DNA of 31,720 bases, taken from NCBI GenBank assembly GCA_045643185.1, contig JAZUKH010000228.1, positions 1-31,720 of the forward strand. The letters run 5' to 3'. This DNA is from RGIG464 sp045643185. Lineage in GTDB: Bacteria > Myxococcota_A > Bradymonadia > UBA4248. Under the pieces are notes generated by a model. It had not been told where the DNA came from. It saw only the letters and a program-made list of their open reading frames with translations, and ran no database searches. Positions 8,308 through 16,525 of the stretch are shown here, one piece after another; the stretch's first letter is position 1, and the number at the start of each line of letters is the position of its first letter. A program made the translations under genes and the position numbers.

Positions 8308-8349
8308 TTGCAGTAACGCATCGGAAAATGGAAAAGCTCGTTACTGCAA
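8308..8349. promoter_or_regulatory. 11-bp inverted repeat, candidate operator
   Basis: TTGCAGTAACG (8308-8318) and CGTTACTGCAA (8339-8349) are perfect inverted copies whose centres are 31 bases apart, about three helical turns. The pair begins seven bases beyond the ribosome site of the hydG-operon lipoprotein gene, in the divergent region with the plus-strand gene at 8525. A dimeric or looping regulator site fits, or a hairpin in the operon leader. Confidence 0.5.
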
Positions 8350-8362
8350 CGGCGTTTATGAC

Positions 8363-8419
8363 GCCTGACGCGGGGGCTTTTGACAAAATATGACGCAATT
8401 GTCAAGAGGGGCGTCAGGC
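8363..8419. promoter_or_regulatory. Nested inverted repeats in divergent promoter region
   Basis: GCCTGACGC (8363-8371) pairs with GCGTCAGGC (8411-8419). Inside it, TTGACAA (8380-8386) pairs with TTGTCAA (8399-8405), placing -35-like TTGACA hexamers on both strands. The whole block is symmetric and lies midway between the divergent genes starting at 8289 and 8525. No well-spaced -10 matches the TTGACA boxes, so they may be regulator half-sites instead. Confidence 0.4.
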
Positions 8420-8453
8420 CATCGCAATCGTAGAAAGACAGAAGCGAATGCGC

Positions 8454-8459
8454 TATAAT
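8454..8459 (+). promoter_or_regulatory. Candidate -10 box TATAAT
   Basis: A perfect TATAAT lies 66 bases before the chosen start of the plus-strand lipoprotein gene at 8525. The -35 region at the expected spacing (TAGAAA, 8431-8436) is poor, so an activator or alternative spacing would be needed. Confidence 0.35.
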
Positions 8460-8524
8460 TGCGAGTTCGTGCGGTAAAACCGAGCGAATGTAGGCTGGTA
8501 AATACTGGATGTAGGTGAATGAGC

Positions 8525-9688
8525 ATGAGACCTTGGAAATGGATATTGTTGTGCGCCCCTCTCGTGGTTGGTTGTGACAAAACGACGCCCGTTCAAAACT
8601 CGCCCGAAAGTGTCGAAACGGCCGTTAAAACACCTGAACAGGGAGGCGGTCAGGCTTCCAATGAAGTGACGGAACTCACGCCGGATCTATCGGGGACGTT
8701 CAGTGCGAATCCGAAAGACGCGGACGGGAAAGACTTGACGCGCGTGGAATATCGCTATTTGAACAAGTCTGGTGTCATGGTTTCGGTCGTCGCGAACGTG
8801 AGTGGTGTGGCTGATGTTACGGTGACAGAGATCGATCCGGCGGGGTCTGAGCCAAAGACCTTCAAAAAAGGTCGGTATTCGTCGGTCAACGTCAAGCAGC
8901 TCGATAAATTTCTTCATCAGCTCGACACGTATGGCCAAGTCACCGGGCCGTTAATGTGGGTCGGTTTGCCTGAGCGCGCCGATTGGTCGAAGGATGATTC
9001 GACCACGTGGATCATTATGGACTATGGCGAAACGCGCTTCGTCGTTTCAAGTCGTCAGCAGCTTCCCGAACATCGTTACAAAGGCTTTAACACAATTTAT
9101 ACCTATTTGACGTCATTCGTGCCTGGGTTCGAACGCAAGATGCGTCAGGATATCGGTGAACCGGCTCAGAAGATCGTCAAAACCGTGCATGACAAGCCTG
9201 TGGCATTGGTACCTGGCACGGGAAGTACGGCCTTGACGGGCGCTGAACTGGATTATGGCGACAAGCTTTGGTGGGTCGAAGAGGAATTTGTCGGAAAGTT
9301 CGTCACGACAGAGTCAGCAATGCTGGCAGCCAAGGCGGTCGAACTTGAAGGATTTGTGGCCGGAGTGGGCGAGATCACGATCGATGCCCAAGGAAATTTC
9401 ACGATGAAAGACGGCGAGGAGGAATACATTGGTTCACTTCGTCGAGAAAGACTGTATCAGACGATGGCCAAAGGTGTACGCGTTCTCAAAACGCCGGAAT
9501 CGCTGAAACAACTTGAAGTTGAGGGGAAAATCAAAAATGGCGAGCGCTTCGACATTGATTACGATACGAGTTCGGAGGTCGAAGCGCTTGCACCCTATAC
9601 GCGACTTCGCATCGAAATAGAAGGTACGCCTTACGTCGAAGGTGTTGGCGCCGTTTCGCCGCGTGTGATCCTTTTGGATCGTCAATAG
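8525..9688 (+). CDS. Lipoprotein of unknown function, 387 aa
   Basis: Predicted lipoprotein with signal sequence RPWKWILLCAPLVVGC (C17), then a Ser/Thr/Glu/Gln-rich linker to about residue 55. The in-frame ATG at 8519 touches AGGTGA with no spacing, whereas the ATG at 8525 has six bases, so 8525 is preferred. The mature part is a soluble mixed alpha/beta protein with no further cysteines that I can see and no motif I recognise. It heads a plus-strand run and is followed after 26 bases by a MATE exporter gene, so co-transcription is possible. Nothing in the sequence ties the two functionally. Confidence 0.8.
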   Translation: MRPWKWILLCAPLVVGCDKTTPVQNSPESVETAVKTPEQGGGQASNEVTELTPDLSGTFSANPKDADGKDLTRVEYRYLNKSGVMVSVVANVSGVADVTVTEIDPAGSEPKTFKKGRYSSVNVKQLDKFLHQLDTYGQVTGPLMWVGLPERADWSKDDSTTWIIMDYGETRFVVSSRQQLPEHRYKGFNTIYTYLTSFVPGFERKMRQDIGEPAQKIVKTVHDKPVALVPGTGSTALTGAELDYGDKLWWVEEEFVGKFVTTESAMLAAKAVELEGFVAGVGEITIDAQGNFTMKDGEEEYIGSLRRERLYQTMAKGVRVLKTPESLKQLEVEGKIKNGERFDIDYDTSSEVEALAPYTRLRIEIEGTPYVEGVGAVSPRVILLDRQ

Positions 9689-9714
9689 TGTTGTGTTTGT
9701 GAAGGAAAAGTGAA

Positions 9715-11100
9715 TTGCACGAGCATAGATCATCGGCTGAGCTGATGGATGTGAAATACACGACGATGACGACGCAGCCTGTGGGATCGCTCATCGTCAA
9801 GATGGCATTGCCGGCGATCATTTCGGTGATGATCAGTGCGATCTATAACCTCGTCGATACGTGGTTCATCAGCCAGGTTGGTGAGGCGTCGACGCGTGCG
9901 GTCGCCGCAGTCGGCGTCGTTTTTTCGTACCAGGCCATTGCCAATGCCATTGGTTTTTATCACGGGCACGGAAGTGGTAACTACATTTCTCGAGCACTTG
10001 GGCGCAAAGAACGCCAGGATGCGGCTGAGATGGCTGCGACGGGCGTCATTTCGTCGTTTATTGTCGGCTGTTTGCTTGCTCTGACCGGTTTTGTGTTGAC
10101 CGATCCATTGCTTTTGCTGCTTGGTGCGAGTGAAGAGATCCTGCCCGAAGCGCGAGCCTATTTTGAATTTATCGTGCTGTCGACGCCGTTCTTTACGACG
10201 CAGCTCACGCTCAACAATCAGCTTCGCCTTCAAGGCAATGCACGTTTTGGCATGATCGGCATCGCGTCCGGCGCCGTTTTGAACGTATTTTTGGATGCCT
10301 GGTTCATTTTTGGTCTTGAACTCGGTGTTATGGGTGCGTCGCTGGCGACGTGTATCTCCCAGGTCGTTGGTTGTGCGACTTTGTATGCGATGACGCATAT
10401 TGGCGACGGGATTCCGCCCAAGCTCAGTCAGTTTCGCCCGACTTGGCGCAACTATCGTGAGATCGCGGCAGGCGGTCTGCCTTCTCTGTCCCGTCAGGCG
10501 CTCAATGCCGTGGCGACGATCGTGTTGAACCGCTATGCCGTGGCCTATAGTGCCGATGCGCTTGCCGGTGTTTCGATCGTTTCGAGGCTCATTCACTTGA
10601 TCCTGTGCGTTGCGATCGGTGTAGGGCAGGGATTTCAACCGGTTTGTGGGTTCAATTTCGGCGCCAAGAAATTTGACCGAGTTCGTCAGGCCTTTTTCTT
10701 TGGCGTCAAGCTGAATACGGTCATTTTGTGCGCTGGTTTTGTGCTGATCAACCTGTTTGCCGCCGAGATCATCGCGCAGTTTGGTTCTTCGGCAAAAGCC
10801 GCCGAGATCGCGTTGCGCGGCGTGCATTATTACTCGCTCGCTTTACCTTTTCTCGGCTTTGTCGTTATGACCGAGATGTTTTACCAAAACACACGTCAAA
10901 CGGCACGTGCAACAATTCTGGCCATGATGCGGCAGGGGATCGCGATGATTCCGTCGGTCGTTTTGCTCGACGCGCTCTTTGATCTCGAAGGCGTGTTGTG
11001 GGCTCAGACGCTTGCCAATTTTATTGCGCTTTGTGTTGCAGTGCCTTTCGCATTTCAGCTGCTTCATAAAATTCAAACGCCCGAACTTGAATTCAAGTAA
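9715..11100 (+). CDS. MATE family cation-coupled efflux transporter
   Basis: Inner-membrane multidrug/toxin exporter of the MATE family, using H+ or Na+ antiport. It has 461 aa and about 12 transmembrane segments. Family features include an N-terminal 'PVGSLIVKMALPAIISVMI' stretch followed by YNLVDTWFISQVG, and the central repeat GGLPSLSRQ...GFQPVCGFNFGA. The sequence around ALGRKERQDAAEMA resembles the bacterial NorM/DinF-like branch. The start is a TTG at 9715 with AAGGA eight bases upstream; an ATG at 9745 is the alternative but has a weak site. The substrate cannot be told from sequence. The gene is followed after 30 bases by tatD. Confidence 0.92.
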   Translation: MHEHRSSAELMDVKYTTMTTQPVGSLIVKMALPAIISVMISAIYNLVDTWFISQVGEASTRAVAAVGVVFSYQAIANAIGFYHGHGSGNYISRALGRKERQDAAEMAATGVISSFIVGCLLALTGFVLTDPLLLLLGASEEILPEARAYFEFIVLSTPFFTTQLTLNNQLRLQGNARFGMIGIASGAVLNVFLDAWFIFGLELGVMGASLATCISQVVGCATLYAMTHIGDGIPPKLSQFRPTWRNYREIAAGGLPSLSRQALNAVATIVLNRYAVAYSADALAGVSIVSRLIHLILCVAIGVGQGFQPVCGFNFGAKKFDRVRQAFFFGVKLNTVILCAGFVLINLFAAEIIAQFGSSAKAAEIALRGVHYYSLALPFLGFVVMTEMFYQNTRQTARATILAMMRQGIAMIPSVVLLDALFDLEGVLWAQTLANFIALCVAVPFAFQLLHKIQTPELEFK

Positions 11101-11130
11101 AGGCATGACCATACGAGGAACGATTTAATC

Positions 11131-11892
11131 ATGTTATTTGATACACATGCGCATATTGATGATGACGCGTTTTCGGAGGATCGCGAAACGTTGCTGGTGG
11201 ATATGCCCAGACACGGCATATCGCTGGTGATGAATCCGGGATGCAGTCTGGCAACATCGCGTGCAGCAGCGCAACTTGCGTCTCGCGTCGATTATATTTA
11301 TGCCGCCGTAGGGTCTCACCCAGATTCTGCGGATGAAGTGGATGAAGGGGCCATTGCGGAGTATCGCGCGCTCTGCCAGTCGAATCCAAAGATCCGTGCG
11401 ATCGGCGAAATCGGTTTGGATTATCATTATGAAGACCATCCGCGTGAGGTGCAGCAAAAAGCGTTTCGCGCCCAAATGGCGCTGGCCCGGGAACTTGACC
11501 TGCCTGTCATCGTGCACGAGCGTGATGCCCACGAAGATGGACTGAACATTGTCAAAGAGTTTCCGTCAGTTCATGGTGTTTTTCATTGCTATTCAGGTGC
11601 TGTGGACATGGCAAAGTGGCTCGTCGACCATGGCTGGTACATTGGCTTTACCGGGGTCATTACGTTTAAGAATGCCAAAAAAGCGGTTGAGGTCGCCAGA
11701 AACATTCCGTTGGATCGCATCGTTATCGAGACGGATTGTCCGTACATGGCGCCGGAGCCGTTTCGTGGTCAGCGCAATGACCCGACGAAACTGTTTCGTA
11801 TGGCTGAAAAACTTGCGGAGATCCGTGAACTATCTGTTGAAAAGATTCACGAGATCACCTTGAACAATGGTAAGCGTTTGTACAGGTTATAG
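11131..11892 (+). CDS. tatD: TatD family metal-dependent hydrolase/DNase
   Basis: Cytoplasmic metal-dependent hydrolase of the TatD family (3'-5' exonuclease in studied members, linked to DNA repair). It has 253 aa, normal for the family. All expected metal-site motifs are visible: the N-terminal FDTHAHID (HxH), GEIGLDYHY (Glu), the HERDAH histidine, FHCYSG histidine, and ETDCPYMAPEPFRG aspartate near the end. The ATG is preceded by GAGGA at a slightly long spacing of about 11 bases. It sits between a MATE exporter and trmO in the same direction, three bases before trmO, which argues for an operon with the latter. Confidence 0.95.
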   Translation: MLFDTHAHIDDDAFSEDRETLLVDMPRHGISLVMNPGCSLATSRAAAQLASRVDYIYAAVGSHPDSADEVDEGAIAEYRALCQSNPKIRAIGEIGLDYHYEDHPREVQQKAFRAQMALARELDLPVIVHERDAHEDGLNIVKEFPSVHGVFHCYSGAVDMAKWLVDHGWYIGFTGVITFKNAKKAVEVARNIPLDRIVIETDCPYMAPEPFRGQRNDPTKLFRMAEKLAEIRELSVEKIHEITLNNGKRLYRL

Positions 11893-11895
11893 TGC

Positions 11896-12585
11896 ATGAT
11901 GACCGAATTGAAGGTGATCGCCCGGATGCGATCGGACTTTCCAACCAAGTCAGGGATTCCGCGACAGTCGGGGCTAGTCGACGAATTGCGTTCGACGATC
12001 GTGTTTGAGCCGGAATTTCGTGTTTCAGAGGCGCTTCGAGGTCTCGAAGCGTATTCTCATTTGTGGTTGATCTGGGGGTTTTCAGAAACGGCACGTGAGT
12101 CGTGGCATGCCACCGTCAGGCCGCCGCGTTTGGGGGGCAATGTTCGAATGGGCGTGTTTGCGACGCGTTCGCCGTTTCGCCCAAATCCGCTTGGTTTGTC
12201 ATCTGTGCGTCTGGCCGGGCTCGAAGTGACGTCTGATCGTGGCACGGTCATTCACGTATGCGGTGCTGACCTGATGGATGGCACGCCCATTTTTGACATC
12301 AAGCCCTACCTTTCGTTTACCGACGCGCATCCTGAGGCAGTCAATGGCTTTGCAGATGCGGTGAAGGGAGAAAAGCTTCGCGTGATCATGGATGAGGCGC
12401 TTGTACCTGCGTTTGATCCCGAACAGCGTGAAGCGCTTCGTGCTGTTTTGGCTCAAGATCCACGTCCTGCTTATCACAATGATCCCGAACGCGTTTATGG
12501 TTTCAATTATTCTGGCTATGACGTGCAATTTCGCGTGGTTGAGGGGGATCTGATCGTTTTAGGGATCGTTCCGCTTGTCAAATAG
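11896..12585 (+). CDS. trmO: tRNA (t6A37)-N6-methyltransferase TrmO (TsaA)
   Basis: TrmO uses SAM to methylate N6-threonylcarbamoyladenosine at position 37 of tRNA-Thr species, forming m6t6A. The 229-aa protein carries the family signature TRSPFRPNPLGLSSVRL and DLMDGTPIFDIKPYL, plus the C-terminal region YGFNYSGYDVQF. The upstream part (LRGLEAYSHLWLIWGF) is the usual TsaA beta-barrel edge. Two adjacent ATGs (11896 and 11899) could start it. The stop of tatD lies three bases upstream, so translation may be coupled. About 70 AT-rich bases follow before the large lipoprotein gene. Confidence 0.93.
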   Translation: MMTELKVIARMRSDFPTKSGIPRQSGLVDELRSTIVFEPEFRVSEALRGLEAYSHLWLIWGFSETARESWHATVRPPRLGGNVRMGVFATRSPFRPNPLGLSSVRLAGLEVTSDRGTVIHVCGADLMDGTPIFDIKPYLSFTDAHPEAVNGFADAVKGEKLRVIMDEALVPAFDPEQREALRAVLAQDPRPAYHNDPERVYGFNYSGYDVQFRVVEGDLIVLGIVPLVK

Positions 12586-12657
12586 TGTAAATCAGCGAGA
12601 ATTTGTGCTATTTTTAATGATTGTGTGTTTTTTAACCCTTTTTATGGAGAAACATCA

Positions 12658-15600
12658 ATGAAACAGGCTCAAATGCGTTGCATCCTTGCTGTTATGGTTA
12701 TAGCCGGTCTGTCTGAAGGTTGCACGGCGATGTTTGCGTCGTGTAATAACGATGGTGATTGCGACCGTGCTCGTGGTGAAATATGCGTCGTCAGGGATGG
12801 CAAGGAAGGCGTGTGTACGCTTCCGATTCGTGAATGTAACGTTGGTGAAACGCGAGCTTGTCCTGCAAACTGTGGTTCCACCGAAGAAGTCTGTTTAGAT
12901 TCCGGTCGTTGGAGTGGGTGCGTAGAAAACGCGACGCTTCGTTGCCCGACTGGGTATCTTTTGTCGAGCCTTGACGGCCGTACGGTCGTGGCGAGTGCCG
13001 AGGGTTCCCGTAAAGACTGGATGTGCGTTTCGTGTAATTCGGAAGACGTTCTGAGCGACGATGATGAGATCGCTCAGCAGTGCTGCGGCACGCTGGCCGA
13101 AGATCGTGCAGCCAACATATTTTGCTGTGATGAATTCGGCGGCAATGTGACCGAAAGTCAGGCGCCTAACGCGCGTGTTTGTCGTGAAGCTCATCTGGCC
13201 ACGGTCACACTTAATACGAGCAACAAAAAGACGCCGTTTTGCATCGAAAGTGGCAACGGCTTCATTGAGTTAGGCACAGAAACCGAGGTCTTCGTTCCGA
13301 ATTATGCGATCACGCCGTGTATTGAGGCCTACAAACAGGGCGAAACGGATCCCGTGACCAACGCGTTTGATCTTCAGACGCGTCTTGGTCAAACGATCGG
13401 TCTGCTTAAAGAAGGCAAGTGCGACACGAAATCAAAGCTCTATAGCAACTCTCGTGAAGTGACGAGCGTGTATATGCGCGCGGGCGAAGGCTTGAAATGC
13501 CAAGCGTTGTTTTCAACCATGGCCAATCGTCAGCTTCGTGAACAGGGTGAACGTGTTGAATGCGATAATCTGAGTCAATGCGACGAACGCGATAATTGGG
13601 AAAACTACAAACGCCGCGTCCGCACATCGTTGGCGAGTGATGAAGGCTTGACATGTAAAGGTGCAGACTCGGCGCTTCAGGCGATCGAATCTTGCAAATC
13701 GCTTCTGAAAGCCCTCGATGACGGTTCTGTGACGATGGATAGTCTGTTTACGAGCCATCGACGTTGCTATCAGGCTGTTTCTGCCCAGTCTGACAGCTTG
13801 AACCGGTTTTGTCCTAAATCGGTCAGTTTGGTGAGCAATGCTCAGGTGGGGCTTTGTTTGGATGCCTTGAAAGCCCGTGTTTCTGAATACCTCATCGCTT
13901 GCTCGATTCAGGATCTGACGTGTCAGGGCATGGCGTCTAACTTTGACTACGCCTCGACGGGCGCTTATCTCGATGCGTTGAATGATGCTGTCAAAGTCGA
14001 GGGGGCGCGTCGTGAGATCCTGGATGCGCTCAAAAAATGCAGCACGCGACTTGCCTGGGCAGACAGTGCTCGTGCTACCCGAGTTTCGGAATGTCAGACC
14101 GGTTCGTGCGATATCATTGAAAGCTTGTCTGGCGATACCGCGGGACTTTATGAAAGCTGTGGTGAGCATGGCTATTACGTTTGTTCCGAAGATGAGAAAA
14201 TTGCGTGTAGCGACGATCTTCCGAAGTTCACGGGCAACGTGCCTGATTGCCGCAGCGTCGGCGATACCGTCGATGGCACCGTGAATTTTGGTGAACCGAT
14301 CTCGGTGAAGATCCCTGGCGTTACGATCGAAGTGAAGCCCAAAGAAGAAGGACAGGACGATGCTGGCGGCGGCGAAGATGCTGGAACTGGCACGGGTGAG
14401 TCTGGGGAACCTGCCGCTGCGCCGGAAGAAGTTTCGCCTGAGTTTGTGATCCAATCGTTTGATGTCATGTCTTTCGTGGGCAAAGATGGTGCGTTGAATT
14501 ACATCCTTGCCATTGACTATTTGGATGGCACAGTTAATCCAACCGTGACCGAAGGTTCGGCAGAGAATGCAAAAACGACGACATTTGAGGATATGAAAGG
14601 TGGGGTCGTGATCGCCATCATCGATGAAAATGGCGTCGTTCAAAGACAAACGCGTTTAGTTCACTCGCTTCCGCCGCGTAATGTCTGGCTAGAGGGGGAA
14701 AAAGCGTGGATTAAGCCATCTGTATCTGTGGATTATGCCATGTACGATGCTCGTGTAGCTGTTCACGAATCGGCGGGCGAGGATGGAATAATGCGGTTCA
14801 TCGATGTTTTTTACATGGCGGATCGCCCCGAAGGTTCTGTTGGCATGACTTCGCTTGAGAACTGGGTTGGTATTGGCTCGGCCATTGATACGAATAATCC
14901 CGATCAGGATACGAATTATTCCAATGCGGTTCGAGAACTCTATGTTCAGTCTTTGCCGCTCGATGAGGACTGGGCAGAAAGCGCGTCGCTCCAACCCCGT
15001 GAACTGACAGCGTCGCTCGATAAGACAGCGGCGCCTCTCTGTGACTTGTTTGACATCCAGAGCCACATGAGCAAGACCGACACCGAACAGTTGAGAGCGT
15101 CTTGTTCTTTTAGCGAAGAAGGCATCAAAATTTGGCGCAATCAGACTGTAAATGGTCGTGAATGCACGCAGTATGTTCGTCAGCTATGTCCCAAGACGAC
15201 GATCGATGCTGTGGTCGATTTTGAAATTGACCGAGAGCGCATTGGTAACGTCTCAGTCTATCGTAAAAACGAGGCGATCACTCTGGCCGACGGAAGTAGG
15301 GCCAAATCGACTGCGACTTATGTGGAAAGTGTGCATTGGAATGGCAATGAATTTGTTCGTAGCGTTCCCAGTGTCGGTGAATATGGCATGTGGACGAACC
15401 TGTCAGCGTGTTATCTTGAAGAAGGAACGCTGTCGCCGCTCGAAAGCGGCATGATCACATCGTTTGCCGGCCAGACTTGGGCCTTTGGCAAGTTGCTGAC
15501 GCGTTCGTTCACTTCGTCTGCGGTTCCAGAAGTTCCGTGTGAGGGTGAGGCGTGTGGTTCAACGCCGTCTGAGCCGTGTGAAGGCGAGGACTGTCCTGCA

Positions 15601-16422
15601 CAGTCGGACGCTTGTGAGGGTGAGGAATGCGGTGAAATAGCATCAGATCCGTGTCCTGAAGGCGGTTGTTCGTCTGTTCCTGACGAGCAGCCCAGCGCCG
15701 CTCCGACCGCGGATTCCGCAATGCGCATCGCTCTTGTTCAGTTGAACAGCGGTAGTTCGTTGGATAGTTGTCGTCCGTCCATGGATGATAGCTCGCAGGG
15801 CGACGACGAAACCCTGGTCAATTATCTTGAGCCGATCATTTCGTGGTCTGCGGACAGTGCGTGGAATCTGCCGGGCGAAAAACACGATGCGGGCGCCTAT
15901 GCTTCTGGCGTCCGTATTTTGAACGATCGCTCAACTGGTCAGCCTTGCGGCACGTGGATGGGGGTCTGGCCTGCCGATGTTATCGAAGGTTCGACCGATG
16001 TTAATGCGATCATCGCTAGTCGAGCCGATATCTGCGTCGCAGACAATTCGCGCAATGGTTACTATCAAACCTACAAGACTGGCGGCGTCGATGAAAAACC
16101 GCTTAGTCTGACCAAAGTTTCCGGTCTTGGTTTTCTTGCTAACAGCCACGTTCGTCGCATGAGCATCGAACCCTATCGTGAAGATGCAGCCCTGTTATTT
16201 TCATACAGCTCGAACGACACTCAGCGTGATAATACAGACACCGAAACCTATGAGACCAACCTCGGTCGCCTTGTGTTCAGTGGTGACAAATCCACGTACG
16301 CGCCTATCTATACTGAACAGACGCCGACACGTCATTTCAGCGTTCTGACAACCAATGACGTTCTCTTTACGATCGATGTTCAGGGAAATGTCAAAATGCG
16401 AAAACTTGTGTGCAGTAAATAG
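12658..16422 (+). CDS. Large Cys-rich lipoprotein, 1254 aa
   Basis: Very large predicted exported lipoprotein of unknown function. The start is the ATG at 12658, preceded by GGAG, with signal MKQAQMRCILAVMVIAGL and candidate lipidated C22 (SEGC, a loose lipobox). Residues ~25-200 are dense in cysteine pairs (CNNDGDCDRARGEICVV; CPANCGSTEEVC), like myxobacterial adhesin-type modules. The middle is a low-homology helical region with scattered Cys. A Gly/Glu/Asp-rich linker lies near residues ~562-600. From about residue 960 a linker repeats CEGExC-type units four times (15537-15668), ending in a Pro/Ser/Ala-rich stretch, before a C-terminal domain with a WMGVWPAD patch. A strong terminator follows the stop. 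Confidence 0.88.
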   Translation: MKQAQMRCILAVMVIAGLSEGCTAMFASCNNDGDCDRARGEICVVRDGKEGVCTLPIRECNVGETRACPANCGSTEEVCLDSGRWSGCVENATLRCPTGYLLSSLDGRTVVASAEGSRKDWMCVSCNSEDVLSDDDEIAQQCCGTLAEDRAANIFCCDEFGGNVTESQAPNARVCREAHLATVTLNTSNKKTPFCIESGNGFIELGTETEVFVPNYAITPCIEAYKQGETDPVTNAFDLQTRLGQTIGLLKEGKCDTKSKLYSNSREVTSVYMRAGEGLKCQALFSTMANRQLREQGERVECDNLSQCDERDNWENYKRRVRTSLASDEGLTCKGADSALQAIESCKSLLKALDDGSVTMDSLFTSHRRCYQAVSAQSDSLNRFCPKSVSLVSNAQVGLCLDALKARVSEYLIACSIQDLTCQGMASNFDYASTGAYLDALNDAVKVEGARREILDALKKCSTRLAWADSARATRVSECQTGSCDIIESLSGDTAGLYESCGEHGYYVCSEDEKIACSDDLPKFTGNVPDCRSVGDTVDGTVNFGEPISVKIPGVTIEVKPKEEGQDDAGGGEDAGTGTGESGEPAAAPEEVSPEFVIQSFDVMSFVGKDGALNYILAIDYLDGTVNPTVTEGSAENAKTTTFEDMKGGVVIAIIDENGVVQRQTRLVHSLPPRNVWLEGEKAWIKPSVSVDYAMYDARVAVHESAGEDGIMRFIDVFYMADRPEGSVGMTSLENWVGIGSAIDTNNPDQDTNYSNAVRELYVQSLPLDEDWAESASLQPRELTASLDKTAAPLCDLFDIQSHMSKTDTEQLRASCSFSEEGIKIWRNQTVNGRECTQYVRQLCPKTTIDAVVDFEIDRERIGNVSVYRKNEAITLADGSRAKSTATYVESVHWNGNEFVRSVPSVGEYGMWTNLSACYLEEGTLSPLESGMITSFAGQTWAFGKLLTRSFTSSAVPEVPCEGEACGSTPSEPCEGEDCPAQSDACEGEECGEIASDPCPEGGCSSVPDEQPSAAPTADSAMRIALVQLNSGSSLDSCRPSMDDSSQGDDETLVNYLEPIISWSADSAWNLPGEKHDAGAYASGVRILNDRSTGQPCGTWMGVWPADVIEGSTDVNAIIASRADICVADNSRNGYYQTYKTGGVDEKPLSLTKVSGLGFLANSHVRRMSIEPYREDAALLFSYSSNDTQRDNTDTETYETNLGRLVFSGDKSTYAPIYTEQTPTRHFSVLTTNDVLFTIDVQGNVKMRKLVCSK

Positions 16423-16448
16423 TGGACAAATAAATTTGTTCAGTCTAT

Positions 16449-16498
16449 AAAACCGGACACGACTTACATGTGAACATGTGAGTCGTGTCCGGTTTTTT
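16449..16498 (+). terminator. Strong rho-independent terminator
   Basis: A long inverted repeat (AAAACCGGACACGACT with AGTCGTGTCCGGTTTT, extended by ACATGT/ACATGT around a two-base loop) ends in TTTTTT (16493-16498). It lies 27 bases after the large lipoprotein stop and just before recN, so it separates the two transcripts. Confidence 0.93.
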
Positions 16499-16525
16499 GT
16501 TTCTGCATGGATCAAGGAGCGCATT

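Noticed and set aside
9730..10827. 365-codon frame antisense to the MATE gene
   Set aside because: Basic, low-quality composition and opposite a clear membrane transporter.
13513..14649. 378-codon frame antisense to the large lipoprotein
   Set aside because: No start site and no recognisable motifs; the sense gene has signal peptide and Cys modules.
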